From JBBDXA01 sp040902585 (GTDB lineage: Bacteria; Planctomycetota; Phycisphaerae; Phycisphaerales; Phycisphaeraceae), in the NCBI GenBank assembly GCA_040902585.1, contig JBBDXA010000114.1:1-32083 (forward strand): 32,083 nucleotides of DNA, written 5' to 3'. Shown here one piece after another: positions 23,147 through 32,012 of this stretch (positions are counted from its first letter, which is position 1; each line of letters begins with the position of its first letter). Position numbers and translations under genes: made by a program. The notes below the pieces were generated by a model that searched no databases, was not told where the DNA came from, and saw only the letters and a list, made by a program, of their open reading frames with translations.

Positions 23147-24293
23147 ACTGACACGCCTTGCGCACCATCTCGTTGCGTATCTCGCCGCCGTGCGTGATGC
23201 ATGCGCCCTTTTGGATTTCCTCTTCGAGGTTCAGTTCCACCTTACCATCCTTCGCGAATTCGCTGATGAAAGAGTGCATGTTATTCGCATACGCCTGGCT
23301 GGCGTCGACGGCGACGGTCGCGGCCAGGTTGAGCGTGCCATCGATGAAGACGCCTTCGTCCGTCGTGTAGCGCTTGCCCGGTTGCGTCGCCTCGCAGTTG
23401 CCCCGGCCGGCGTCGACATCAGCCGCGAGATCTATGATCACGCTGCCGCTTTTCATCCGGGTGACCACGTCGCGCGGAATGAGCAGCGGCGGCGCCTTGC
23501 CGAAGATCGCCGCGGTGGTGATCGTGCAGTCCGCCCCGATCACGTGCTTGGCCATCAGTTCCGCCTGTTTTTTTCGTTCTTCTTCCGTCTGTTCCTTTGC
23601 GTAGCCGCCGGTGGTCTGGGCATCCTGCGCGGGCACAGGCAGTTTCACGAAGCGGGCGCCCAGGCTCTTGACCTGTTCTTCGACGACCGCGCGCACGTCA
23701 AACGCTTCGACCACCGCGCCGAGCCTTTTCGCAGTCGCGATCGCCTGAAGGCCCGCGACGCCCGCGCCAATGACGAATACCTTCGCCGGTGAAATCGTGC
23801 CTGCCGCGGTGATCATCATGGGGAACATCCGCGGCGAGTGCGCCGCCGCCAGCAGCACCGCCTTGTAGCCGGCCATGTTGGCCTGCGAGCTGAGCACATC
23901 CATCGACTGGGCCCGCGTCGTGCGCGGGATGAACTCCATCGCAAAGGCCGTGACTTGGCGCGAAGCCAGTGTTTTCACAAGCTCGATATGCTTCAGCGGC
24001 GCAAACATGCCCACAAGCACCGCGCCTTCGCGCATCGCGCCCGCCTGCTCTGCCGTCGGCGGATGAATCACCACGACCACATCCGTCGCCGCCCACTGCC
24101 TCATCGCATCGCCATCGGGAACGATCGCCGCCCCCGCTTCGACGTACGCCTGATCCAGGTGATGCGAACCGACGCCCGCGCCGCTCTGCACCAGCACTTC
24201 GTTGTGCTTGGCGGTGAACTTCTTGACCACGGCAGGCACCAGGGCCGCGCGCGTCTCGCCGTTGTCGTTCTGCCTGGGAACCCAGATCTTCAT
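23145..24293 (-). CDS. pntAA: Proton-translocating NAD(P) transhydrogenase subunit alpha 1 (NAD domain)
   Basis: The protein has 382 residues from ATG 24293 (MKIWVPRQNDNGETR). It is the soluble dI subunit that binds NAD(H). The Rossmann motif is G-A-G-V-A-G at 176-181 (KVFVIGAGVAGLQAIATAKRLG), and the family segment ending SMDVLSSQANMAGYKAVL precedes it. It hands hydride to NADP+ on PntB. As first gene of the operon, its upstream region (24294-24517) must hold the promoter. I see no strong -35/-10 pair there. Longer in-frame readings to 24512 run into the gmd promoter region and do not match the family. Confidence 0.96.
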   Translation of the reverse strand: MKIWVPRQNDNGETRAALVPAVVKKFTAKHNEVLVQSGAGVGSHHLDQAYVEAGAAIVPDGDAMRQWAATDVVVVIHPPTAEQAGAMREGAVLVGMFAPLKHIELVKTLASRQVTAFAMEFIPRTTRAQSMDVLSSQANMAGYKAVLLAAAHSPRMFPMMITAAGTISPAKVFVIGAGVAGLQAIATAKRLGAVVEAFDVRAVVEEQVKSLGARFVKLPVPAQDAQTTGGYAKEQTEEERKKQAELMAKHVIGADCTITTAAIFGKAPPLLIPRDVVTRMKSGSVIIDLAADVDAGRGNCEATQPGKRYTTDEGVFIDGTLNLAATVAVDASQAYANNMHSFISEFAKDGKVELNLEEEIQKGACITHGGEIRNEMVRKACQ

Positions 24294-24517
24294 AGGAGCA
24301 CACACCCGTCGATTCCCGCGCGAAGATCGCAAGAGGCCGCCTCGCAGGACTTCAAGAGGGTAGCGAAATCGGGCCGGTCCGTCATGCCGCACAACCAAAG
24401 AAGAATTGCTATTATCCCCTTCCCAACCGTCTCGCGGCGGCTCAAGGCAATACAAACGGGCGATTTGCCCGAGTCCCGGCCGCCCACCAGTATTCAGGTC
24501 AATCGGAGTCAATCCTC
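24294..24517. promoter_or_regulatory. Divergent control region between pntAA and gmd
   Basis: The two genes read away from each other across 224 bp. On the plus strand TATTAT (24410-24415) could be a -10 for gmd, but no matching -35 lies 17 bp upstream. A CGGAG (about 24504-24508) precedes gmd ATG 24518. No operator symmetry is obvious. Confidence 0.35.
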
Positions 24518-25528
24518 ATGGCGAAACGCGCGCTCATCACAGGCATCACGGGTCAGGACGGCTCGTACCTGGCCGAACTGCTCCTGGAAAAGGGGTACGA
24601 GGTTCACGGCATCGTCCGGCGCACCTCAGTACGCAACGATACGCGCATCGTTCACATCGCCGACCGCCTGCATCTGCACATGGGCGACATGAGCGACGGC
24701 ACCAGCCTGCGCGAAGCCGTTGCCGCCAGCGATCCCGATGAAGTCTACAACCTCGCGGCCCAAAGCCACGTCGGCGTCTCCTTCCAGAAGCCGGAGATCA
24801 CGATGGACATCGGCTGTGCCGGCGTCCTCAAGCTGCTCGAAGCCGTGCGCCATCACGCCCCGCATGCCCGCGTCTATCAAGCCTCCACCAGTGAAATCTA
24901 CGGCCTGCCCGACACCGCGCCGCAGAATGAAGACACCCTCTTCGCCCCCTGCTCGCCCTACGGTGTCGCCAAGCTGGCCGCCTACTGGCTGATTCACACC
25001 TACCGCGATGGCTACAACATCCACGGCTCCAACGGGATTCTCTTCAACCACGAATCGCCCCGCCGTGGCGACAACTTCGTCACCCGCAAGATCACCATCG
25101 CCCTGGCGCGGATCGTCAAGGGCCAGCAGGAGAAGCTCGGCATCGGCAACCTCGAATCGAAGCGCGACTGGGGCTACGCCAAGGATTACGTCGAAGCCCA
25201 GTGGCTGATCCTTCAGCAGGACGAGCCGGATGACTACGTGATCGCCACGGGCAAGGCCTATTCCGTGCGCGAGTTCATCGAGAACGCCTGCCGCGTCGCG
25301 GGCTTCGACCTGGTGTGGGAAGGCGAAGGCGTGGACGAAAAGGGCCGCGACAGGAAGAGCGGGAAGGTGATTGTGGAGATCGACCAGAAGTTCTACCGCC
25401 CGACTGACCCGATGCGCCTGCTGGGCGATCCGACCAAGAGCCGGACCAAGCTGGGCTGGTCCCCGCGCACCAGCTTTGAAGAGCTCGTCGAACTGATGAT
25501 GAAGTCGGATCTGGACAGCATCAAATAA
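24518..25528 (+). CDS. gmd: GDP-mannose 4,6-dehydratase
   Basis: The protein has 336 residues; it is an extended short-chain dehydrogenase. The NADP-binding motif is G9-I-T-G12-Q-D-G15. Catalytic residues fit Thr124 and Glu126 in QASTSEIYG, and Y148-G-V-A-K152. The family converts GDP-mannose to GDP-4-keto-6-deoxy-mannose, the precursor of GDP-fucose, GDP-rhamnose and GDP-perosamine. The gene for the next step (fcl, rmd or per) is not in the window. It is followed after 14 bp by a glycosyltransferase on the same strand, probably one transcript, which suggests that the 6-deoxy sugar is built into a surface glycan. Confidence 0.95.
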   Translation: MAKRALITGITGQDGSYLAELLLEKGYEVHGIVRRTSVRNDTRIVHIADRLHLHMGDMSDGTSLREAVAASDPDEVYNLAAQSHVGVSFQKPEITMDIGCAGVLKLLEAVRHHAPHARVYQASTSEIYGLPDTAPQNEDTLFAPCSPYGVAKLAAYWLIHTYRDGYNIHGSNGILFNHESPRRGDNFVTRKITIALARIVKGQQEKLGIGNLESKRDWGYAKDYVEAQWLILQQDEPDDYVIATGKAYSVREFIENACRVAGFDLVWEGEGVDEKGRDRKSGKVIVEIDQKFYRPTDPMRLLGDPTKSRTKLGWSPRTSFEELVELMMKSDLDSIK

Positions 25529-25542
25529 AGGGCAGGCCTCGG

Positions 25543-26793
25543 ATGAATCGCCGCGTGCTGGTCAATGACCACCTGCTGTACTCACGTTGGACAGGGGTGG
25601 CGACTTACGTCGGGAATGTGCTGCAACATTGGCCGACGGATGTCGATATCGAACCGCGCGGATTCGTCACGCACGTCCTGCGCAAAGGCACCGCCTGGCC
25701 CAATGGGGATGAAGGCTCGACCGAGGGGGGGGCTGGAGAGAAACCCATCGCTTTTGGCCCCCTGGCGCGAGTGCTGGACGTTGCCGCAAAGGAGGTGCGC
25801 GTGGCTCCGCCTCGCTTCAGCCCTGACTGGTGGCGCGGCCTGGCGCGTCGATTGATGCCCTTCAGGCCGGTGCGCCGTCTTCTTCCCTGGATCTTCAAGC
25901 GCGGGCTTCGGTACAAGGCCTCGCCGCGCCGGTTTGCGGCCTACTGGGAACCCAACTACATCGCTTTTCCCACGAAGCTCCCCACCGTCACCTCCGTCTG
26001 CGATCTTTCAGTGCTCGAGTATCCTCAGTGGCATCCGAACGAACGCGTGCAGTGGTGGGAACAGGAGTGGAAAGGCAGCATGGCGAGAACCCATCGCTGG
26101 ATCGCCATTTCGCAGTTCACCGCCGACCGCATGACGCAGGTGCTCTCGATTGCGCCTGAGTTGATTGATGTCATTCCGCTGGCGGCCAGAGCGATGCCCT
26201 TTCCGTCGCCGGACGAGCTGCCGGCATCGCTGGCGAGCGCAGGCGCACCTTCTGAATATTTCCTCGTTCTGGGCACGATCGAACCGCGCAAGAATCTGCG
26301 CGTGGCGCTCGACGCCTGGGCCGCGCTGCCACCGGCGTTCAGGAATCGCTACAAGCTCATCTTTGCGGGAGGTCCAGGATGGGGCGGCGACAGCTTCTGG
26401 CAGGAGCTGACCACGCACCCCATGTCTTCGCAGGTCATGACCACCGGCTATGTCTCCAAGCGACACGCCGCCGTCCTTCTGGCGGGAGCGGCGGCGGCGC
26501 TGGTGCCTTCCCATTACGAAGGCTTCGGCCTGCCGGTCCTTGAGGCCATGGCCTGCGGCACGCCTGTCATCTGCTCGGACATTCCGGTTTTCAAGGAAGT
26601 GGCCGGCGAAGGTGCATGCCTCGTTGCAAAGGACGATCCCCAGGCATGGGCACAGGCCATGCAGCGCATTGCCGAGGACCAGGCGTGGACGACCAGCCTG
26701 GGGCAGGCGGGAACCGCCCGCAATCAGCAATTCTCCTGGAACAAAGCCGCTCGCCTTCACGCGGCATCCATCGCACGAACCGTCAAAGCTTGA
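25543..26793 (+). CDS. Glycosyltransferase family 4
   Basis: The protein has 416 residues with a GT-B fold. The N-terminal half carries W-T-G-V-A-T-Y-V-G-N, typical of acceptor-site loops in GT4 enzymes (GVG/A-x-Y). The C-terminal half has the donor domain: LGTIEPRKN at about 244-252 and the E-x7-E motif E326-G-F-G-L-P-V-L-E334 with AMACGTPVI. It is a retaining transferase using a nucleotide sugar, likely cytoplasmic and membrane-associated. The donor might be the gmd-derived GDP-6-deoxyhexose (inference from the 14-bp spacing). It converges with the DxD glycosyltransferase gene, with only 6 bp between the stop codons. Confidence 0.92.
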   Translation: MNRRVLVNDHLLYSRWTGVATYVGNVLQHWPTDVDIEPRGFVTHVLRKGTAWPNGDEGSTEGGAGEKPIAFGPLARVLDVAAKEVRVAPPRFSPDWWRGLARRLMPFRPVRRLLPWIFKRGLRYKASPRRFAAYWEPNYIAFPTKLPTVTSVCDLSVLEYPQWHPNERVQWWEQEWKGSMARTHRWIAISQFTADRMTQVLSIAPELIDVIPLAARAMPFPSPDELPASLASAGAPSEYFLVLGTIEPRKNLRVALDAWAALPPAFRNRYKLIFAGGPGWGGDSFWQELTTHPMSSQVMTTGYVSKRHAAVLLAGAAAALVPSHYEGFGLPVLEAMACGTPVICSDIPVFKEVAGEGACLVAKDDPQAWAQAMQRIAEDQAWTTSLGQAGTARNQQFSWNKAARLHAASIARTVKA

Positions 26794-26799
26794 TGCGCC

Positions 26800-27954
26800 T
26801 CACCGCTTGTTTCTTCCCAGCAGCTTGCGGAACAGCCAGCGAAACGGGTGCTCTTCGATGTGGTTCAATCGGTCCTGAAACGCATTCAACTGCCAACTCA
26901 CCCGGCGCGGAATCATATCGACGCCGGCCGCCTTCAAGCGGATCATTTCGCTCGACGACTCAACGATCGCAAAGGGATTCTCAACATCCGCCAGTGCGGG
27001 ATGGTTGAGCCGAATCACTTCGCGCCAGGTCGGATCGATGGGCAAACCGCAGTCGAGATTGGAATGTGTGCTCCCCCACTGGCGACAGGCCTCCCAGGCA
27101 TGCCGATCCAGCCGGCTTCGATAGTCGCGCAGCAGTTCGAGAAGCAGCAGATGGTCCGTCAGCTTCACCCGGTTCTGGTAGCGCGAAAGGTTGTCCGGCT
27201 CTTCGGCCCGCCACCCGCTGAAATGGTAGAACGCCAGCCGCTGATCCCCGATGAGCCATTGGCCTTCCGCGTCGCGCGCGATGGTACGGTGGGGAAGATT
27301 CCAATAGGCGACGTTGTACTGCTGTCCCCGATTGATGAACACCCCGTCAAACATGGCCACAGCCAAGTCCAGCCACCGCTGGTCGACAAACAGGCCCGCG
27401 TGCTGGTCGACGACGCAGTCTCTGGAGCAGTGAAACTTCCACCAGTTGAGAAACGCGCCCTGATCGCGCTCACCGTTGAGACCGACGAAGCCGCCGTTGA
27501 CCACGCCGGCCCGCGCAATGGTCAGCTCATCGGGCAGACAGCCGTCATCAGGCAGCGGATGAACCAGGTGCGGCGTCAGCACCATCCGCTGATCCGACAG
27601 CGGCGCGAGAAGGTCATCGAGCCTGCTGTAGACCAGGATGTCCGCATCCAGATAGGCGACGCGCGTGAAGCCCTTCGATCGGACATGCTCGATTGCAAAC
27701 GGTTTGAGGGCGCAGGAGAGCTCGAATCCATCGTACTGAAACGCGAAGCGATGCCAGCGCGGGATGTTCAGCTCATCCGCGAAAAAAATCGTCGCCTGTT
27801 CCTTGGCCGGATCAAACGGGACCGACGGACGATCCGCCATGCAGATGAAGACCGGCAACTCAGGATGCACCGCGCGCACTGATTCGACCATCGCCCTCGC
27901 GAAGGAGAGGTAGTCCCGCGTAACGACCGTCACAATGGCCATATCCGTAGGCAT
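26800..27954 (-). CDS. DxD glycosyltransferase (GT8-like)
   Basis: The protein has 384 residues from ATG 27954 (ATG 27942 is also possible). It is a GT-A-type transferase: a short N-terminal strand AIVTVVTRDYLSFARAMVESV, then LKPFAIEH, and the metal-binding Y-L-D103-A-D105-I-L-V. A later GVVNGGFVGL and the LAFYHFSGW segment resemble the product-side motifs of GT8-like enzymes. It probably uses a UDP- or similar sugar with a divalent metal; the specificity is unknown. It is last in the minus-strand polysaccharide cluster, 52 bp after the DUF115-like gene. The C terminus is basic (LLGRNKR), which may hold it at the membrane. Confidence 0.82.
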   Translation of the reverse strand: MPTDMAIVTVVTRDYLSFARAMVESVRAVHPELPVFICMADRPSVPFDPAKEQATIFFADELNIPRWHRFAFQYDGFELSCALKPFAIEHVRSKGFTRVAYLDADILVYSRLDDLLAPLSDQRMVLTPHLVHPLPDDGCLPDELTIARAGVVNGGFVGLNGERDQGAFLNWWKFHCSRDCVVDQHAGLFVDQRWLDLAVAMFDGVFINRGQQYNVAYWNLPHRTIARDAEGQWLIGDQRLAFYHFSGWRAEEPDNLSRYQNRVKLTDHLLLLELLRDYRSRLDRHAWEACRQWGSTHSNLDCGLPIDPTWREVIRLNHPALADVENPFAIVESSSEMIRLKAAGVDMIPRRVSWQLNAFQDRLNHIEEHPFRWLFRKLLGRNKR

Positions 27955-28006
27955 GTGGAACTTTCAATCAAGTCCAATCAGAGGCATCAGTGCACAGGAG
28001 CCGTCG

Positions 28007-28882
28007 TCAACTGACTGGCGTACTTTCGAGCAGATCCTGCAAGGACACGCGGCGCAATTCTTCGACCCGGCCGCCCGGCGTCGCGTTCAGAAACTCGACG
28101 CCGCGCGCTTCGAAGAACTGCCGGTACGCAACCACCATCGGCCGGCAATAGGTGTTGTAATCAAAGGCCTCGGGGGCGTGCGGCATGCGAATGTTCGGCA
28201 CGAAGTGCGTTGTGGGACCGGTGTAAGTCATATCAATCCCCACGCACACGATGCGCCTCGCGCCCAGAAGCCAGGCGATCTGAATGGCGCTGAAGATCAC
28301 CGAAGTATCCAGATACAGACCCTGTTCAAAGTCCTCGGTCACCTTCGTCGAACAGTCCAGCGAAATGAGTGACGGCATGTCCTTGCGCGAATCAGGCGTG
28401 AGAATCACCCGGGGTTTGAAGCACAAATCGATCTCCCCGACCTTGGCAGGCACGTGACGCGACTCCTCGGTACTCAGACAGGATGTGCCAATCAACGGGC
28501 GGGCCCATTGGGGAATCAGGCCGGGAAGTTCGGTGATTCGAAGGTCATCCGTCGCCACGGTGCCGATCACATCGCGCACCTGCACGCCTTCAAACCGGCG
28601 ATACGCGTGATTGGTCAGGAGCAGGGGAAAGCGATTGAGCAGGTCGGTGTCCATGTCATTGAGCGACGGACCGCAACCGACACAGATGATGGTCTGCCCC
28701 TGACGGGTATTCCGCAGGGCGTTGAGCGGCGCGAGTGTTTGCTCGGCCCTCTTCAGAATCGCTTGGTATGCCTGATGCTGCCTGTGTCGGACGATTCGGT
28801 CCTGACTGGCTTGTTGCCGGTCGCGTCGATATTGCGTCCAGCGTTGCCGAAGCCGCCGCAGTCGTCCCATCCCGAACGCCAC
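28007..28882 (-). CDS. DUF115/MptE-like protein in a polysaccharide cluster
   Basis: The protein has 291 residues from GTG 28882. A basic N-terminal helix (about 6-40) precedes IICVGCGPSLND at about 65-76, the phosphate-loop-like motif of DUF115 (6-hydroxymethylpterin pyrophosphokinase MptE-like) proteins. A second block CVGIDMTYTGPTTHF lies near the C terminus. In polysaccharide clusters this fold occurs in motility-accessory (Maf-like) and sialyltransferase-like proteins that handle nonulosonic acids. The cytidylyltransferase gene just upstream makes that reading attractive, but it is inference. GGAAGG inside the end of that gene, 9 nt before GTG, and stop-to-start spacing of 3 bp indicate coupled translation. 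Confidence 0.75.
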   Translation of the reverse strand: MAFGMGRLRRLRQRWTQYRRDRQQASQDRIVRHRQHQAYQAILKRAEQTLAPLNALRNTRQGQTIICVGCGPSLNDMDTDLLNRFPLLLTNHAYRRFEGVQVRDVIGTVATDDLRITELPGLIPQWARPLIGTSCLSTEESRHVPAKVGEIDLCFKPRVILTPDSRKDMPSLISLDCSTKVTEDFEQGLYLDTSVIFSAIQIAWLLGARRIVCVGIDMTYTGPTTHFVPNIRMPHAPEAFDYNTYCRPMVVAYRQFFEARGVEFLNATPGGRVEELRRVSLQDLLESTPVS

Positions 28883-28885
28883 GAA

Positions 28886-29563
28886 TCACATCCTTCCTTC
28901 GAGCAGCTTCTGCGCCGCGGCAAAATCGTCCATCGTGTCGATGTCCATGGCAAATTCTCGCTCGACCTTGTAGAAGAGCGGGCGATGTCCCAGGCGACAG
29001 CCGGTGCGCAGCACAGCTTCGCGCGTGATCGCATACAGGCCGGTCGTTTCCTTGAGCATCATCGCATCCTGCGAGCGCGGCAGGCCGTCGGGAATGTCCG
29101 GCCGATAGTTCACCGCCTTGCCCTGGTACCAGTACCAGCCGCAGTCCTCGGTCACCAGCGTGATCGAATCGTGCTGATCCAATCGATCGCAGAATTCGTC
29201 CATCGCTTCGCGCACGAGCCGGCCGGGCAGCGTGACGGAGGTGATGAAGACCTGTGCGTAGACATCAAACTCCGGATGCCGATGCACGAACTGCGACAGC
29301 AGGTGATTGCCGTTGGCCTGATCGCCGGCGAACCACTCATCGCGCTTGTGAAAGAGGAAGCGGTCGCCGAATCGCTTGCGGATCGGCTCCATCACCGACT
29401 CGGCTTCGCTGTCGATATACATCTGACAGTCGGCCGCCATCTCCTTCGCCAGCTCGTCCAGCATCCAGAAGCACAGCGGCTTGCCGGCCAGATCGCGAAA
29501 GTTCTTGTTGGGCACGCGGGTGCTGCTGCGTGCTTTGATCGGAATTTCGAGGACCTGTTTCAT
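28886..29563 (-). CDS. CMP-sugar synthetase-like cytidylyltransferase (NeuA/KdsB type)
   Basis: The protein has 225 residues from ATG 29563. The N-terminal motif K-A-R-S-S-T-R-V-P-N-K-N, then LAGKPL, is the nucleotide-binding signature of acylneuraminate cytidylyltransferases. Such enzymes transfer CMP from CTP to a nonulosonic acid (sialic, legionaminic or pseudaminic acid) or Kdo. FHKRDEWFAGDQANGNHLL and ITLVTEDCGWYW support the family, but the usual metal-site acidic motifs are diverged. The synthase genes (neuB/neuC-like) are not in the window, so the sugar is unknown. It starts a tightly coupled pair with the DUF115-like gene. The upstream gap (181 bp) contains an 8-A run that would be a T-run on this strand. 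Confidence 0.8.
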   Translation of the reverse strand: MKQVLEIPIKARSSTRVPNKNFRDLAGKPLCFWMLDELAKEMAADCQMYIDSEAESVMEPIRKRFGDRFLFHKRDEWFAGDQANGNHLLSQFVHRHPEFDVYAQVFITSVTLPGRLVREAMDEFCDRLDQHDSITLVTEDCGWYWYQGKAVNYRPDIPDGLPRSQDAMMLKETTGLYAITREAVLRTGCRLGHRPLFYKVEREFAMDIDTMDDFAAAQKLLEGRM

Positions 29564-29644
29564 AGGGGGATTCACTTCCGGCCGGCGTTGCCGGTCACCA
29601 CAACGCACGTCCGCAACAGGGCCTGAACAATAGACATACTAGTG

Positions 29645-29686
29645 AAAAAAAAGTGGCCCACAAACAGAGCGAGAGCGCTCGGAGAA
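29645..29686 (-). terminator. Weak candidate terminator after wzt
   Basis: On the minus strand, gagcg-ctct-cgctc (near 29668-29681) is a 5-bp hairpin, followed about 15 nt later by eight T's (29645-29652). The spacing is too long for a standard intrinsic terminator. Confidence 0.25.
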
Positions 29687-29744
29687 CACGGAACCGATCG
29701 CACTGTCGCTATTCGTGCCGGATCAGTGATGATGATTGAGCCCG

Positions 29745-31043
29745 TCATTCGTTGGGCACTGCTGACTTCACGGACGCCTCTTCCTGAAGCACCTTGAGGG
29801 TTGATTCCAGCCGCAGGCCCAGGCTTTGCCGCTGGGCGTGGAACACGCCGAAGAGGTCCTTCGTCGACGGCATGACCTGGAAGCGCAGACCGTTCTCGAT
29901 GTAATCCAAAGGCTGCGTGGTGCCCACGACCGCGCTGAACGAAATCGCGTAAGCCCCCGCACTCAGGTACGACCGCTCGATGCGGAACTTCACGCGGGTC
30001 CGGTCACCGGCGGATTGCTTCAGAAACGTCCGCGTGTCCGCGCTGCAACAGGTCACCAGCCGCCGTCCCTCGCTGTCGGAGATGAACACGCGGATGTCCA
30101 CATCCGCCACATCCTGATGCGCCTGGATGCCGAACGTCAGCTCGATGGGATCGTCGGCCGTGAGATCGCGATCCAGTACCGCCATGCGAACGGAGATGAA
30201 CTGAATCGGCGGAGGCGAGCTCACCCAGCTCGGCCTGATCCAATGCGTCAGATCATCATCCGACTCGCGAAAGCTCGACTTGAGATAAAACTCGACCGCC
30301 TCAGCCGGGCTTCCTTCAAAGCGATTCTGCCCGTGTTCCATGACCAGGGCGCGGGTGGAAAGGTCCATCAGCGTGGACAGATTGTGACTGACGAGAAAGA
30401 TGGTGCGGCCGCTGCGGGCGATCTCGCGCATCTTCTTGATCGAGCGCCGCTGAAAATCCGCATCGCCCACGGAGAGCACCTCATCAATCAGCAGGATGTC
30501 CGCATCCAGATGAGCCGCCACCGCGAAACCGAGCCGCACCTTCATGCCGGAGGAGTAACGCTTCGTGGGTGTGTCGATGAACTTCTCGACGCCTGCGAAA
30601 TCGACGATCGCGTCGAACTTGCTCCTGACCTCGGCTCGCGTCATGCCCAGGATCATGCCGTTCATGAACACGTTCTCGCGCCCGGTCAGCTCCTCGTGAA
30701 ACCCCGTTCCTACTTCCAGAAGCGAAGCGAGGCGACCGCGGAACTTCACCTCACCTTCTGTCGGCGGCGTGATACGGGAAAGAATCTTCAGCAGCGTGGA
30801 CTTGCCCGCGCCGTTACGCCCAATGACCCCCAGCACTTCGCCTTTGGCAACGTCAAAGCTCAGATCCTTCAGCGCCCAGAAATCGTGGGCCTCATCGACC
30901 TTTCCGCGAAGCTGACGGAACTGGCGGACCGGATGCAGCAGCATGCTCTTGAGCCAGCCGCTCGCCGTGCGCGGGCCCTGGGCCGCGGCACCGAGGCGAA
31001 ACCGCTTGCTGAGATGGCTGACCTGGATCACCGTGTCCGACAT
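29745..31043 (-). CDS. ABC transporter ATPase for polysaccharide export (Wzt-like)
   Basis: The protein has 432 residues. The ABC domain is at about 1-260: Walker A G75-R-N-G-A-G-K-S-T83, signature Y-S-S-G-M at 163-167, Walker B ILLID187E188 and switch His220. An extra C-terminal domain of about 170 residues (about 265-432), rich in beta strands, matches the layout of Wzt proteins, in which this part recognises the glycan to be exported. It pairs with the ABC-2 permease 30 bp upstream to move polymer across the inner membrane with ATP. The C-terminal domain may set specificity for the locally made glycan (inference). Confidence 0.93.
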   Translation of the reverse strand: MSDTVIQVSHLSKRFRLGAAAQGPRTASGWLKSMLLHPVRQFRQLRGKVDEAHDFWALKDLSFDVAKGEVLGVIGRNGAGKSTLLKILSRITPPTEGEVKFRGRLASLLEVGTGFHEELTGRENVFMNGMILGMTRAEVRSKFDAIVDFAGVEKFIDTPTKRYSSGMKVRLGFAVAAHLDADILLIDEVLSVGDADFQRRSIKKMREIARSGRTIFLVSHNLSTLMDLSTRALVMEHGQNRFEGSPAEAVEFYLKSSFRESDDDLTHWIRPSWVSSPPPIQFISVRMAVLDRDLTADDPIELTFGIQAHQDVADVDIRVFISDSEGRRLVTCCSADTRTFLKQSAGDRTRVKFRIERSYLSAGAYAISFSAVVGTTQPLDYIENGLRFQVMPSTKDLFGVFHAQRQSLGLRLESTLKVLQEEASVKSAVPNE

Positions 31044-31073
31044 GAAGTCTCCAAACCTGCTTGAGCTGCTCCC

Positions 31074-31913
31074 TCAAGCCACATCGACAGCATACGTCTC
31101 CGCTCGACGGAACACGACCAGGCCGACAAACGCCAGGATGAATGTCATGCCAAGCGACATCGCGTAGCTCATCACATTCCATTCCGAACCGATGATGCAA
31201 CTTCGGAAGCCATCGATCAAACCCGCGATCGGATTGATCGAATACAGAATCGCCAGGTTTTCAGGCACGGCGCGGCTCGGATAGATGACCGGCGAAAGAT
31301 ACATCAGCATCTGCAATGCGAACGGCAGGCCGAAGCCGATATCCCGAAACCGCGCGTTGAGCCCGGCAAACAGCAGGCCGACGGAGGTCGTCAGGACCAC
31401 GGTATGAATGAGCAGCAACGGCAGAAAAGCAATCTGCCAGGGCGGAACGACGCCGTAGATGACCATCACACCCAGCAGCACGAACAGCCCCATCACCAGA
31501 TCCACCAGCCGCAGCCCGACGGAAGTCAGCGGTAGATAGATGCGCGGGATGTACACCTTCTGAAGCAGGTGCCGATGCGTGACCAGCGAGCGCGTGGCTT
31601 CGGAACAGGCCGCCTGAAAAAACTGCCAGGGCAGCAGACCGGCGAATACGAAGACGGGATACGGCACATCGCCCCCCGCCGAGACGCCGATGAAATTTCC
31701 GAACACGACGGAGAACACGCCCAGCAGAACGATCGGTGAAATCAAGGCCCACGCGAGGCCGAGGATGGATTGCCGGTAGATGCCGCTGATCTCCCGCTGC
31801 ACGAGATAAAGGAGCATCTCGCGATGCGTCCAGGCTTCGCCCAGATTGAACGACAGCCATCCCGAAGGCGGACGGATGATGGTCTCTTCAGCGGCGGAGT
31901 GATCGGGAGTCAT
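31074..31913 (-). CDS. ABC-2 polysaccharide export permease (Wzm-like)
   Basis: The protein has 279 residues from ATG 31913. After a cytoplasmic N terminus (FNLGEAWTHREMLLYLVQREI) come about six membrane helices: SILGLAWALISPIVLLGVFSVV, the PVFVFAGLLPWQFF region, a helix around GLFVLLGVMVIYGVV, AFLPLLLIHTVVLTTSVGLLF, the SPVIYP region and the C-terminal FILAFVGLVVF. FAGLLPWQFF and LNARFRDI are typical of the ABC-2 polysaccharide export family. It forms the channel with the Wzt-like ATPase. An upstream in-frame start at 32057 lies in repeat sequence and adds a non-homologous, Pro/Ser-rich segment, so it is rejected. Confidence 0.92.
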   Translation of the reverse strand: MTPDHSAAEETIIRPPSGWLSFNLGEAWTHREMLLYLVQREISGIYRQSILGLAWALISPIVLLGVFSVVFGNFIGVSAGGDVPYPVFVFAGLLPWQFFQAACSEATRSLVTHRHLLQKVYIPRIYLPLTSVGLRLVDLVMGLFVLLGVMVIYGVVPPWQIAFLPLLLIHTVVLTTSVGLLFAGLNARFRDIGFGLPFALQMLMYLSPVIYPSRAVPENLAILYSINPIAGLIDGFRSCIIGSEWNVMSYAMSLGMTFILAFVGLVVFRRAETYAVDVA

Positions 31914-32012
31914 GGAAGAAGAAAGTTGAGGACGCGAACCAGATTGAAAGTATAGCGACGGAAGAAACCATACTGGAAACGTGGCGAGGATGGCTGGTTG
32001 CGAATGGGCGGG

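Noticed and set aside
26848..27882. Plus-strand frame of 344 codons
   Set aside because: Antisense to the DxD glycosyltransferase, with no recognisable motif.
28454..29626. Plus-strand frame of 390 codons
   Set aside because: Antisense to the DUF115-like and cytidylyltransferase genes, both of which show family motifs.
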